DNA from: JAGDZR01 sp049115695
GTDB taxonomy: Bacteria > Bacteroidota > Bacteroidia > Cytophagales > Cyclobacteriaceae
Assembly: GCA_049115695.1 (NCBI GenBank)
Contig: JAGDZR010000020.1
Span: 124,001 to 188,000, forward strand
Length of the DNA stretch: 64,000 nucleotides
Reading direction: 5' to 3'
Numbering within the stretch: position 1 is the stretch's first letter; the number at the start of each line of letters is the position of its first letter. The notes under the pieces were generated by a model. The model was given only the letters and a program-made list of their open reading frames with translations. It was not told the DNA's origin and did no database searches. A program made the translations under genes and the position numbers. Below, piece after piece: positions 50,243 to 59,224 of this stretch.

Positions 50243-51415
50243 TTAAAATGTGTCAAACCATTGCTGAATAAGTGGCAATGCCAGGAGGATGGATTCCTCA
50301 TGATCATATGGCCCCAGATTGGCCAACTCTACATTTCCACCATTTTGGTACATGTACTCATATGCTGACTCTGATTCAGCAGGAATTACATCGATATCAT
50401 TTTCTCCATAGAATAATCTTACAGGTCGCTCAGGTACCCACCGATACATTTCATTCTCTTCGAGCATCTGAGTAAACCAAAAGTCTTCTCCGGAGCGTAT
50501 CATTGCCACAAATTCTGGTTTAAACAGGTCGGTTGTTTGTTTAGGAAGATGATCCTTCAAAAAATCGGGTTGGTGATTCCCATCCAGCCAAATCGGTAGT
50601 TCTGTATTAAATGGTGGTTGAATGAATTCAGAAAGCTCGACTTGATATATCTCACTATAAGCAAGGGAGAGGTAGGATAGATAAACCAGCATATTGGAAC
50701 TGTGCTGTTCAATACCATACGGAAGGCTGATTTCACTCAAATTGTAAGCACCAGCAATTGGTGCACAGGCTGTAATGCTTAGTCCTGTTTCGTTATTACC
50801 CTGCAAATAGCGATGTGCGGCAAGGGATGCACCGCCCCCTTGGGAAAAACCTGTCAAAAAAAGATTGGGTCTTCCTTCATAATAATGTGAGACTCTGGCT
50901 CCAACCCTTATTAAATCAACTATCGCATTGACTGTGGATGGGACATGGTAATACGGATGAATCTCCTCGGATATACCTAATCCTATGTAATCTGGTGCAA
51001 CCAACAAATAGGCATTAGCAGCAAACAAGGAGGCAATTCCTATCCCTTCTCCTGGTGATGGATTAGAAATTGAATTCCCCCGATAGGTCATGGTCCCGTG
51101 CTGATAACTAACTACTCCTTTTATTTGATCCGCATCGGGAATAGCCATCAGACCGGAAACAAGCACACGCTTGTCAGCATGATCATGGGTCCAATAGTGT
51201 ATTCGAAATAAGGTAAAACCACAGGTCGTAGAAATGGACGATATTGGATTGATGAGATTTAGAAATTGAACGGCATCTGCTCTTGAGTATGATCCCAACT
51301 CGTCAATTTGCGTAACCGTATCCTCAAAATCTATGGTCCGTAAATCATCTAACTCAGGTTGCTCATGACTGCAAGCACAAATCCATAGAATGGCTAATAA
51401 ACATACATTTTTCAT
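50243..51415 (-). CDS. Alpha/beta-hydrolase lipoprotein (secretory lipase-like)
   Basis: A 390-residue lipoprotein (lipobox ICAC near residue 14) with an alpha/beta-hydrolase fold. The nucleophile elbow is GFSQGGGASLAAHRY (about residue 190), the oxyanion region is VVSYQHGTMTYRGN (about 100), and late catalytic Asp and His lie in YGENDIDVIP (about 335) and GPYDHEES (about 370). It resembles bacterial secretory lipases and acyl-transfer esterases that deacylate or cleave cell-surface esters. Exact substrate unknown. It shares an operon with the following barrel protein. Confidence 0.85.
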   Translation of the reverse strand: MKNVCLLAILWICACSHEQPELDDLRTIDFEDTVTQIDELGSYSRADAVQFLNLINPISSISTTCGFTLFRIHYWTHDHADKRVLVSGLMAIPDADQIKGVVSYQHGTMTYRGNSISNPSPGEGIGIASLFAANAYLLVAPDYIGLGISEEIHPYYHVPSTVNAIVDLIRVGARVSHYYEGRPNLFLTGFSQGGGASLAAHRYLQGNNETGLSITACAPIAGAYNLSEISLPYGIEQHSSNMLVYLSYLSLAYSEIYQVELSEFIQPPFNTELPIWLDGNHQPDFLKDHLPKQTTDLFKPEFVAMIRSGEDFWFTQMLEENEMYRWVPERPVRLFYGENDIDVIPAESESAYEYMYQNGGNVELANLGPYDHEESILLALPLIQQWFDTF

Positions 51416-51562
51416 GAAACAAAGCTGCAGAAAGCGTCCGTTTCAAATGTCCAGATTGATCCATTAGGACCGATTCAGTAATGATATCAGATACCGGATA
51501 AATAGTATGATTAAAAATATACCACACTATTTTCCGGCATGACGATATCATATTAACGCGTG

Positions 51563-52690
51563 TTAAGTGTCATCTCTACCCAACCGTTTATATTCACCCG
51601 GTGTTTGGCCAACTGCTTTTTTGAATGTGGCATTAAAGGCGGATTTTGAGTTGAAACCAGCTTCATAACCGATCCCCACCAAACTGAAACGATTGTTCTC
51701 TTCATTTTTAAGCAATCGTTTGGCTTCTTCCACTCGATATTTATTGATGTACTCGAAAAAACTTTTTCCAAATCCTTTATTTAGCAAAAAAGAGGTTTGA
51801 TGAGTAGACACGCTCAGCTGTTTTGCCAACGCTGGTAAACTCAAAGATGGGTCTTTGAAGAGTTTATGTTCGATCATCAATTCTTCCAGCTTAGACTGAT
51901 ATGTTTTTATATCTTCCTGAGACAGAAGTTGCTGTTCCGATTGATGGCTAATCAACTCTCCTATTTCTCTTTTGGATTCCTCGCTAAAGGCATAAATCTC
52001 CTGTTGTCTAACTGCAAAATGTCCTATCCAAATTACACCCGTCAATTCAACAATTCTCCCTGTAGCCAAAACCCAGTCCTTTGGAAAGTAGAGCTGCAAT
52101 GCAGCTAAAACAATAATAGGCAACAAACCGTATAAAAAATGCTCAAGCCATTTCAAGTCTATCGACTCCTTGTTGGAGACAATTAGATTGAGGTCACGTT
52201 GATGTTTTCTGACTCTAATAATTGAGAGTATCCAGAATAGGAGGAATTGGAGATGAAACAATGCTGTCAATAAATTCAATAACCACTTGCTCCCTATCAC
52301 TTCGTGTTTTGGCAAATCAATCAGGGCTTTTTTTGCTTCACCAGATTGAATCAATACAGGCATTAGCAGCATCAGTGCAATTACAAAAAGCGAAAAATAC
52401 CCAACCTGCTTCCATGATTTATCAGAAGGATTAGTGAATGCCAAAATGGCCAGATAAAAAGCCGGAGGAGCAAAGAAGCCTGCCAGGTCGTCAATTTCAA
52501 TGAGGTGCGGGAATCTCTGATATAGTCCTTGCGCATTGAGCAAGCTGCCAAGAACAATCAAAAAAGCACATCCGAAAAACATACCTAGCCAGCGATTTGC
52601 TTCAACATTGACCTTACTGGAATTGATTCCAACCAAAAAAGCGAGCAAAAGCAGCCCTCCCGCAAACATCGATGAGAGAATGATGGACAT
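51563..52690 (-). CDS. AraC-family regulator with seven-helix membrane sensor
   Basis: A 375-residue transcription factor with an N-terminal block of about seven membrane helices (residues 1-225) and a C-terminal AraC/XylS domain (about 265-370) with two HTH motifs: LPALAKQLSVSTHQTSFLLNKGFG and VGIGYEAGFNSKSAFNATFKKAVGQTPGEY (cut). This layout is common in Bacteroidota membrane-bound regulators that sense a small ligand or peptide at the inner membrane. Its target is unknown; the upstream lipase/barrel operon is a possible one. The upstream spacer is filled with 14-bp-type repeats. Confidence 0.92.
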   Translation of the reverse strand: MSIILSSMFAGGLLLLAFLVGINSSKVNVEANRWLGMFFGCAFLIVLGSLLNAQGLYQRFPHLIEIDDLAGFFAPPAFYLAILAFTNPSDKSWKQVGYFSLFVIALMLLMPVLIQSGEAKKALIDLPKHEVIGSKWLLNLLTALFHLQFLLFWILSIIRVRKHQRDLNLIVSNKESIDLKWLEHFLYGLLPIIVLAALQLYFPKDWVLATGRIVELTGVIWIGHFAVRQQEIYAFSEESKREIGELISHQSEQQLLSQEDIKTYQSKLEELMIEHKLFKDPSLSLPALAKQLSVSTHQTSFLLNKGFGKSFFEYINKYRVEEAKRLLKNEENNRFSLVGIGYEAGFNSKSAFNATFKKAVGQTPGEYKRLGRDDT

Positions 52691-52691
52691 G

Positions 52692-52880
52692 AGTTAAGTA
52701 CAGAGTATCTGGTGTCTAGTACAAGGTATTAAGTATCTAGTATTAGGTACTAAGTATTTAGTATAAAGTATCTGGTAATCTAGTACAAAGTACAAAGCAT
52801 CTAGAATCAGGTACAAAGTATTAGGTATTAAGTACAAGGTATAAATAATAGGGGGTCTTAATACTTGATACCTTGTACTC
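52692..52880. repeat. Long 14-bp-type repeat array between crtZ and AraC gene
   Basis: A 190-bp stretch of degenerate units (e.g. AAGTACAAGGTATTAAGT, TCTAGTACAAAGTACAAAG) with an inverted arm at its left end of the AraC side (CTTAATACTTGATACCTTG, about 52857). It lies upstream of the AraC gene and downstream of crtZ, so it may insulate the two units. Confidence 0.8.
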
Positions 52881-52896
52881 CATTTCCATTTTCAAT

Positions 52897-53361
52897 CTAC
52901 TTCCCTTTTATCCTATATTTTTTCGGGGCATATAGAAACCCAAATGCTTCTCCTCCTTCTTTGTCATGCACCTTGTGATGTGTGTAGTGTGCATTCATGA
53001 TTCGCTTCATGTAAGGGTGGTTAAAATTAAATGGCAGCTTGATCCTTCGGTGGACGATGATATCATGAAAGATCATATAAAATGCTCCATACCCCATGAT
53101 GCCAAAGCCAATGAATTTCAGGAATCCAACTGATGGAATTGCAAATCCAAGGACAATGCAAATGATGGATGGAATGCTGAACACCACAGCAAACAAATCG
53201 TTTTTCTCAAAAGTATGATCGTGTACCGTATGATGGGATTTATGCCAACTCCACAAAAATCCATGCATGATGTACTTATGTGAGGCCCAGGCCACCCACT
53301 CCATGCCGAAGAAAGCGCCTATTATTAGCAATGTATTGATTAAGATTTCCATAAAACCCAC
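52897..53361 (-). CDS. crtZ: Beta-carotene hydroxylase
   Basis: A 154-residue integral membrane di-iron hydroxylase that adds 3-hydroxyl groups to beta-carotene to give zeaxanthin. The histidine motifs are HKYIMHGFLWSWHKSHH (about 28-44), HDIIVHRR and HYTHHKVHDKE, matching the fatty-acid hydroxylase superfamily, with four hydrophobic segments. It is the last gene of the carotenoid operon, 37 bp after ispH with a GC-rich palindromic repeat between them. Predicts xanthophyll production. Confidence 0.93.
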   Translation of the reverse strand: MGFMEILINTLLIIGAFFGMEWVAWASHKYIMHGFLWSWHKSHHTVHDHTFEKNDLFAVVFSIPSIICIVLGFAIPSVGFLKFIGFGIMGYGAFYMIFHDIIVHRRIKLPFNFNHPYMKRIMNAHYTHHKVHDKEGGEAFGFLYAPKKYRIKGK

Positions 53362-53383
53362 CCCTTACCCCTCCAAGGAGGGG
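53354..53383 (-). repeat. Dispersed GC-rich palindromic repeat, copy 2
   Basis: AACCCACCCCTTACCCCTCC followed by AAGGAGGGG, at the end of crtZ coding start/ispH spacer; matches copy 1 at 36151 with one base difference in the core. Orientation on the plus strand is the same as copy 1. Confidence 0.85.
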
Positions 53384-53398
53384 ATCTAGGTTATTAGT

Positions 53399-54244
53399 TT
53401 AATAATTCATTAACTGTTGTTGTACTTCCTCCATCAGCCACATAGGTGTGCTGGTTGCACCACATATGCCTACTGACTGTCCAAATTCAAACCAAGAGTC
53501 GTTCAGCTGATCAGCATTACTGATAAAATGAGTTTTGGGATTGTTCTCTTTGCAAATGTTGTAAAGCACTTTCCCGTTTGATGATTTTGTGCCGGATACA
53601 AAGACAATTACATCATATTTCCGACTAAAGTTTCTTAATTCACCGTCACGGTTACTTACCTGCCTGCAAATAGTATCATTTGCATTCACATCTACACCCG
53701 CCTCTTTCAATTGATCAATAATCTGATAGAATGAATCGGTACTCTTTGTGGTTTGACTATAAAGTGAAATTGATTCAGGTAATTCATTGAAATCTAATTC
53801 AGCTACGTCACTGAAAACAACTGCTTCATTGTTTGTCTGCCCCATCAGTCCCACGACCTCTGCATGGCCATGCTTTCCATAGATATAAACATTTTCCTCT
53901 TTATCATGAGCATTTCGAATTCTGTTCTGCAGTTTGAGCACAACCGGGCAAGAAGCATCCACCAGCTCCAAATCATTTTCTAATGCAATGCGATAGGTTG
54001 AAGGTGGTTCGCCATGTGCTCTGATCAGGACTTTTTCTCCTTTCAAAGACTTCAACTCCACATGATCGATGATCACCAGACCTAATGACTCAAGCCGCTT
54101 CACCTCCTCATCATTGTGCACAATATCTCCCAGGCAATAAAGTCGACCATGTTCATGAAGGATACTTTCTGCCATTTCAATAGCATATACTACCCCGAAG
54201 CAGAATCCACTGTTTTGATCTATTTCTACGCTTAGACTTAACAT
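53399..54244 (-). CDS. ispH: 4-hydroxy-3-methylbut-2-enyl diphosphate reductase
   Basis: Last enzyme of the MEP isoprenoid pathway; it makes IPP and DMAPP using a 4Fe-4S cluster. The 281 residues contain the three cluster cysteines in GFCFGV (about 15), ASCPVV (about 98) and GICGATSTP (about 265), and the conserved His in GKHGHAEVVG and RAHGE. Full length. Placement inside the carotenoid operon, between lycopene cyclase (6-bp gap) and crtZ, would raise precursor supply when pigment is made. Confidence 0.95.
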   Translation of the reverse strand: MLSLSVEIDQNSGFCFGVVYAIEMAESILHEHGRLYCLGDIVHNDEEVKRLESLGLVIIDHVELKSLKGEKVLIRAHGEPPSTYRIALENDLELVDASCPVVLKLQNRIRNAHDKEENVYIYGKHGHAEVVGLMGQTNNEAVVFSDVAELDFNELPESISLYSQTTKSTDSFYQIIDQLKEAGVDVNANDTICRQVSNRDGELRNFSRKYDVIVFVSGTKSSNGKVLYNICKENNPKTHFISNADQLNDSWFEFGQSVGICGATSTPMWLMEEVQQQLMNY

Positions 54245-54250
54245 GACTTC

Positions 54251-54949
54251 TTAACCTTTTTGTTTAACAATTGTTTGCTGACGAGACAGCAACTTTTCAT
54301 AAATGATCACATTCAATAGCATCAATAGCATAGAATAGATCGAATCCTCGATTGGAATAGTACCGACGCGAATTCCTAAGTTTTCAGCATTGTCGTACCA
54401 AACAATGGGATCATCCAGCAGCGATCCCGTCAGTACTCCATTGACTAAGAAGAAAGGAACTAAATGAAACAGGTAGGCGATTGAGAAATGCGCAAGCCAT
54501 CTTGGTTGTTGAATGGCGATGAACAACACGGCCACACCTGTCAATAAAAAAGTCACAGAAGTGTAAAGCTTGCCGAAGGACAAAACACCTACACCAATCA
54601 ACATCACGCCAAACACCAACACTGACTGCCCGATACGAGGGATTTCTGCATTGGGGAAATAATACCTGACACATTCATAAATAAAGAGTGTTGCAAATGG
54701 CATGTTGATGAAGAAAAGCCATTCCTCAATTGGCATCCCAAGCATGAAAACACCCACTGTGTAATCGTGATTAAAACCCCATACACCTAGTGATGTGAAG
54801 ATGGCGTCCCAGACGAGAAATAAAATGGCGGTAACTATTAACGCTGGAAACAGCGCAAACCATTTTTGATGATAGGAAACTCGTCGATCCCATGACCACA
54901 ACAATGGAAATGCAACAGTTCCGATATGAAGCATTAAATAAACTGGCAT
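54251..54949 (-). CDS. Lycopene beta-cyclase, fused CrtYcd type
   Basis: A 232-residue membrane protein with about seven helices. It carries two lycopene cyclase domains with the characteristic acidic motif PIEEW (about residue 75) and PIEDS (about 200). CrtYc/CrtYd-type cyclases are fused in Bacteroidota. The enzyme closes both ends of lycopene to form beta-carotene. It abuts crtB (1-bp gap) and precedes ispH. Confidence 0.93.
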   Translation of the reverse strand: MPVYLMLHIGTVAFPLLWSWDRRVSYHQKWFALFPALIVTAILFLVWDAIFTSLGVWGFNHDYTVGVFMLGMPIEEWLFFINMPFATLFIYECVRYYFPNAEIPRIGQSVLVFGVMLIGVGVLSFGKLYTSVTFLLTGVAVLFIAIQQPRWLAHFSIAYLFHLVPFFLVNGVLTGSLLDDPIVWYDNAENLGIRVGTIPIEDSIYSMLLMLLNVIIYEKLLSRQQTIVKQKG

Positions 54950-54950
54950 C

Positions 54951-55790
54951 CTAAATGAGGCTTAATTGTGTTCTGAAATAGACCCCAATCAGAATCATGA
55001 GCTTTTTCAAGTCCGGGATTCTTGTTCTGCTTTCCATAATATTGTTGGGTTGCAGGCGTCTTATTTTCCTGAACAATCCGAGGTAATACACATAGGCCAG
55101 GTAAACACCGGATCGAGCCTTGATCGGTAACTGCTTTATCCCTTTTAAGGCTTCATTAAAATCCTCCTGAATGTCTTGCTCAATCTTAATTTTGTCCGCC
55201 TTGCTAAAGTTCTGAAAGTCAACTCCCGGGAAATAAATACGCCCTCGATCCTCAAAATCACTCTGCAGATCTCTTAAGAAGTTGACCTTCTGAAAAGCCG
55301 CTCCAAGTTTTTTTGCTGAGAATTTCAACCGGTCATATTCTACCTGATCGCCATCACAAAAAACCTTGAGGCACATCAAACCCACTACTTCAGCAGAACC
55401 ATAGATATATTCCTCATAGGTACCCTGATCATAGGATGAGTTGTCCAAATCCATTGCCATACTTCTGAAGAAGGCGTTGATCAGATCATGATCGATATCA
55501 AACTCATTTACCGTCAACTGAAAAGACTGCAGCACCGGATTGAGGCTGATACCCGCTTCAATGGCTTGAAAAGTATCCTTTTTAAATGCATCCAACAACG
55601 CCTCCTTATCATGCTGGTGAAATGTGTCGACAATCTCATCGGCATATCTCACCAATCCATAAATCGCATAAATGGGTTCATGCAAACTCTTGTCGAGTGT
55701 GCGAATACCAAGTGAAAAAGAGGTGCTGTAACTCTTGGTGATCAATTCGCTGTTCTTGAATGCGGTCTTGTTAAACAGTTGAATACTCAT
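54951..55790 (-). CDS. crtB: Phytoene synthase
   Basis: A 279-residue prenyl-transferase that joins two GGPP molecules to phytoene, the first committed carotenoid step. The two aspartate-rich motifs are RYADEIVDTF (about 47) and RDLQSDFEDRGRIYFP (about 170), and SFSLGIRTLD near the N-terminus is typical of squalene/phytoene synthases. Its start overlaps the crtI 3' end by 20 bp, indicating translational coupling. Confidence 0.96.
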   Translation of the reverse strand: MSIQLFNKTAFKNSELITKSYSTSFSLGIRTLDKSLHEPIYAIYGLVRYADEIVDTFHQHDKEALLDAFKKDTFQAIEAGISLNPVLQSFQLTVNEFDIDHDLINAFFRSMAMDLDNSSYDQGTYEEYIYGSAEVVGLMCLKVFCDGDQVEYDRLKFSAKKLGAAFQKVNFLRDLQSDFEDRGRIYFPGVDFQNFSKADKIKIEQDIQEDFNEALKGIKQLPIKARSGVYLAYVYYLGLFRKIRRLQPNNIMESRTRIPDLKKLMILIGVYFRTQLSLI

Positions 55791-57261
55791 GGTGATGTTG
55801 GTTTTCTTTGAGGATTTCTTTGGCTACTACTTCGCCTGAAATCAGGGATGGGGGTACTCCTGGTCCGGGAACAGTCAGCTGTCCTGTGAAGTAGAGATTA
55901 TCCAAATGTTTGTTTTTGAGGGACGGCTTTAATACGGCAGTTTGACGGAGTGTATTCGCCAATCCGTACGCATTGCCTTTGAATGAATGATAATCAGCAA
56001 CAAAATCTCTGTGTGCAAAACTGCGTTTGACCACAATGCTGTCCCTGATAGAAACACCTGTATGTGCTTCTAATCGATCGATAACCTGATCAAAATATTT
56101 TCCCCTGATTGCATCAGTATCGTCCAGATCTGGTGCAACAGGAATCAACACAACCAGATTTTCGCAACCCTGAGGTGCAACAAATTCATCTGTCTTAGAA
56201 GTGGCCGATACATACAATAAAGGTTTTGATGGCCATTGAGGATCATCATATATTTCAATGGCATGATGATCAAAATCTTCATCAAAAAACAAAGTATGAT
56301 GATGTAGGTTAGGGAGCTTCTTTTCAACTCCTATGTAGAAGAGCAGAGAAGAAGGAGCGAGCGTTCTTTTATTCCAATAGCGAGGGCTATACTGACGATA
56401 TTGAGGGGAAAGCACACGTTGCTCCAGGTGATGATAGTCTGCTCCTCCTATGACCACCTCACAATCCCACTCCTTGTTATCTCCTACCACTTTCGTGATG
56501 CGTCGATCGTCATATCGGAAGCTTTTCACTTCTTGGTTGAACTCAAACCGTACACCCAACTCAAGGGCCAAAGCAAACATGGCTTCTACAACGCTATACA
56601 TGCCTCTCTCCGGGTACCATGTCCCTAAGGTGAGGTCTGCATGATTCATGAGACTGTACAAGGCTGGCGTATTCTCCGGCTTGGCGCCAAGGAACAACAC
56701 TGGAAATTCCATTATCGAACGAAGACGTTCATCCTTGAAAAACTTAGACACATGGGTTTTCATGCTATTGAAAACATCCATTTGCACAATGCCCTTGATC
56801 AATTCCGGTTCTAGAAATTCAGTAAGAGATCTACCAGGCTTGTGTACGAGTCGTTTAATTCCAACCTCATACTTAAAGGCTGCCTGCTTTAGAAATTTTC
56901 TCAATTGCTCAGCGCTTCCCTGCTCAATGGACTCAAACAATTGCTCCAACTCCTGCATATCGGCAGGAATGTCTATGGTGGAATCAGAGAACTTTACGCC
57001 ATAGGATGGGTCTAATCTTTTGAGACTGTAATAGTCACTTGTTCGCTTACCGAACTGCTCAAAAAAGCGATCGAAAACGTCGGGCATCCAATACCATGAC
57101 GGGCCCATATCGAAGGTGTATCCCTCAAGTTCAAGTTTTCTCGCCCGACCACCTGGTTGATCGTTCTTTTCAATAACCGTAACATCCCAGCCTTCCCTGG
57201 CCATGAAGCATGCAGCTGATAGACCTGCAAACCCACTTCCGATAACTACTGCTCGCCCCAT
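55771..57261 (-). CDS. crtI: Phytoene desaturase
   Basis: A 496-residue FAD-dependent desaturase that converts phytoene to lycopene. The start at 57261 (MGRAVVIGSGFAGLSAA) lies 2 bp after the sigma-factor stop; the longer frame used a TTG. The N-terminal dinucleotide motif GSGFAGLSAACFMAREG is followed by EKNDQPGGRARKL, and the C-terminal FTGQLTVPGPGVPPSLISGEVVA (cut) is the carotenoid desaturase signature. First enzyme gene of the carotenoid operon, overlapping crtB. Confidence 0.96.
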   Translation of the reverse strand: MGRAVVIGSGFAGLSAACFMAREGWDVTVIEKNDQPGGRARKLELEGYTFDMGPSWYWMPDVFDRFFEQFGKRTSDYYSLKRLDPSYGVKFSDSTIDIPADMQELEQLFESIEQGSAEQLRKFLKQAAFKYEVGIKRLVHKPGRSLTEFLEPELIKGIVQMDVFNSMKTHVSKFFKDERLRSIMEFPVLFLGAKPENTPALYSLMNHADLTLGTWYPERGMYSVVEAMFALALELGVRFEFNQEVKSFRYDDRRITKVVGDNKEWDCEVVIGGADYHHLEQRVLSPQYRQYSPRYWNKRTLAPSSLLFYIGVEKKLPNLHHHTLFFDEDFDHHAIEIYDDPQWPSKPLLYVSATSKTDEFVAPQGCENLVVLIPVAPDLDDTDAIRGKYFDQVIDRLEAHTGVSIRDSIVVKRSFAHRDFVADYHSFKGNAYGLANTLRQTAVLKPSLKNKHLDNLYFTGQLTVPGPGVPPSLISGEVVAKEILKENQHHHEYSTV

Positions 57262-57263
57262 GA

Positions 57264-57773
57264 TCAATTGACAGAAGCGTAGATGTACAACTTGGACTGC
57301 AACTCTTTGCGCGCCATATGAATCCGATTCTTTACTGTTCCGATAGGAAGGTTAAGCTTCTCAGCGATTTCCTGATACTTAAATCCTTTGTAGTGCATCA
57401 GGAAAGGCATTCGTGCATTTTCAGTGAGATCATTGATGGCAGTGGTGATGTCCTCCATTTTGAATGAAGTCTCTCCCTGATTGACAGCTGTATCTGAGCT
57501 ATTGATGTAATGAAGATTATCAGTGGCGTCAATGAAAGTATTTCTGCGGACCATCCGCTGATAGTTCGTAATGAAGGTGTTCTTCATAATCGTATACAAC
57601 CACGCCTTAAGATTGGTACCGCTCTCAAATCGAGATCGATTTTTAAATGCCTTAAACATGGTTTCTTGAAGCAAGTCTTTTGCATCATCGTCATCCTTCG
57701 TCAGCTTATAGGCATATGGCTTCAGCGAAAACTGAAGCTGATCAATATGATAGGAGAATTCAAGGGCCGTCAT
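57264..57773 (-). CDS. ECF-type RNA polymerase sigma factor heading the carotenoid operon
   Basis: A 169-residue ECF sigma factor. Region 2 contains DAKDLLQETMFKAFKNRSRFESGTNLKAWLYTIMKNTF (shown in parts) and region 4 contains MPFLMHYKGFKYQEIAEKLNLPIGTVKNRIHMARKEL (in parts). The ATG at 57773 is chosen because the longer frame used TTG. No anti-sigma gene is adjacent: the next gene 2 bp downstream is crtI. So it may be controlled by transcription from the CarH-like regulator upstream rather than by an anti-sigma. Directs likely transcription of this operon or others. Confidence 0.92.
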   Translation of the reverse strand: MTALEFSYHIDQLQFSLKPYAYKLTKDDDDAKDLLQETMFKAFKNRSRFESGTNLKAWLYTIMKNTFITNYQRMVRRNTFIDATDNLHYINSSDTAVNQGETSFKMEDITTAINDLTENARMPFLMHYKGFKYQEIAEKLNLPIGTVKNRIHMARKELQSKLYIYASVN

Positions 57774-57788
57774 GCTATTTCTGTTTAG

Positions 57789-57842
57789 TTTGTTTAACAA
57801 ATGTTCATAATCATTAAACGAAATGCAAGGATTTTGTTTAAC
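57789..57842 (-). promoter_or_regulatory. Candidate operator: direct repeats TTTGTTTAAC upstream of sigma gene
   Basis: Identical 10-mers TTTGTTTAAC lie at 57789-57798 and 57833-57842, 44 bp apart; the first is part of an 11-bp palindrome TTGTTTAACAA. A good -7 box was not found. The ~375-bp intergenic space (57774-58150) holds no convincing gene. The repeats are a plausible binding site for the CarH-like regulator. Confidence 0.4.
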
Positions 57843-58150
57843 TTATTTATCATTTATTTAAACACATAGCGCGCGAATAGCTATCTATCGAGTGCATATT
57901 CAGCCGTAAGTGATTGATTGTCAGGAGATATGAAAGGCGAGTACTGATTTCCTTTTTGTTTATTATTTTTTAATATATAATAAACATAATAGAAGAAGTA
58001 TATAGAAAAGAATGTCTGATCCTCATTGGAATTACAATTGAGACGACATGATCGAACAGGAAATTCAGAAGGAGTTTGAGCAAACTATTGAGACACTAGC
58101 TAGCCTGCCTTGTCGTCAAAAATGGAATGTTAATTTGGAAATACGAACTG

Positions 58151-59065
58151 CTAGTTCAGAAAGATTTGGGAGCCTGCTGGCTCGCTATTGGACTCAACGA
58201 ATGATATCATGTCCGGCACGGAATTCATCACCACCACATTAGACGGAATGTCTATTGCTTGTCCTACTATTTGCATCCCCGTCAGGATGATCGTTACATC
58301 TGGAAATCGCGCTGCGATCTGATTAACATAGGTTTGAACATCCGTGGATGAGGGGAAGCAAGTGATGACGGTAAAAAGATAATCGGGCTTGTAGATTTCA
58401 TAAGCACTTTCCAGATCAGGAAGTGGAAGTCCTTGTCCCAGGTATATCGATTTATTATTTCTTGACCTCACCACATAGTCAGTAAACAGCAAGCTCAATT
58501 CATGCAGCTCGCCTTCAGGCAAATACAAAATATATTTCTTCGCGTTCCGCTCTGGGTGAACGTGTTGATTCTCAATGGCAATGATTAGTTTTTGGCGAAT
58601 CAGATTAGATATGAAATGTTCCTGTGCGGGTATAATCGCTCCAGTCTGCCAAAGAATACCAACTTGTCTTAGAAATGGAAAGATTACATTAATTACGGTC
58701 TTTTCAAATCCCATTTTCACAATACTGGTTGACAGTAGTTTATCAAAACCAGCTTCGTCCATCTCTACTGTACAAAGGGTAAGCGCATGAATCTGATCTT
58801 CAAACCCAAGGTTAGTCTGGGTAATACGGACCACTTCTTCCTGCATATCCTGAAGACTCATATTGGCAATCTTGCTGATTTTGTGCCCATGGTCTTTCAA
58901 CAAGGCCACATTCAAAACCAACTTTAGATCCTGATCTCCATAATATCGGATATTAGTATCAGTTCTCTCCGGGTGCAACAACTCATAACGCTGCTCCCAT
59001 ATTCTGATTGTGTGGGCCTTAATCCCACTCAAATGCTCCAAATCCTTAATGGAAAATTTACTCAT
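58151..59065 (-). CDS. CarH-like MerR-family light/B12-sensing regulator
   Basis: A 304-residue regulator: N-terminal MerR HTH (MSKFSIKDLEHLSGIKAHTIRIWEQRYELL), helical bundle (about 80-165) and a cobalamin-binding Rossmann domain (about 170-290). The CarH W-x9-EH motif is present as Trp139 and Glu149-His150 (WQTGAIIPAQEH), and the lower axial His is His188 (EGELHELS). In CarH, adenosylcobalamin lets the tetramer repress carotenoid genes in the dark and light breaks it. Placed directly upstream of the ECF sigma-crt operon, same strand, it is the likely regulator. One change from the usual ExHxxG to ExHxxS is noted. Confidence 0.9.
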   Translation of the reverse strand: MSKFSIKDLEHLSGIKAHTIRIWEQRYELLHPERTDTNIRYYGDQDLKLVLNVALLKDHGHKISKIANMSLQDMQEEVVRITQTNLGFEDQIHALTLCTVEMDEAGFDKLLSTSIVKMGFEKTVINVIFPFLRQVGILWQTGAIIPAQEHFISNLIRQKLIIAIENQHVHPERNAKKYILYLPEGELHELSLLFTDYVVRSRNNKSIYLGQGLPLPDLESAYEIYKPDYLFTVITCFPSSTDVQTYVNQIAARFPDVTIILTGMQIVGQAIDIPSNVVVMNSVPDMISFVESNSEPAGSQIFLN

Positions 59066-59195
59066 CGCTTCAATCTTTCTCAGGATAAACCCGCAGATGA
59101 TCTTTTTGTTTTGAATCCTGCTAAAATAATCAATTGAGAATGTCCCTGATATCTAACCCCTTAATAAATCATTCACAATCTATTCTGGCTTAAAC

Positions 59196-59203
59196 TATCT
59201 TTG
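59196..59203 (+). promoter_or_regulatory. -7 box upstream of DUF4286 gene
   Basis: TATCTTTG is an exact TAnnTTTG at 59196-59203, 22 bp before the ATG at 59225. This position argues for the later start. Confidence 0.6.
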
Positions 59204-59224
59204 ACCTACATCTATCACTACAAT

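Noticed and set aside
58048..58242. Short plus-strand ORF of 64 residues upstream of the ECF sigma gene
   Set aside because: It overlaps the 3' end of the CarH-like gene on the other strand, has no recognisable motif or ribosome site, and reads like a chance frame.
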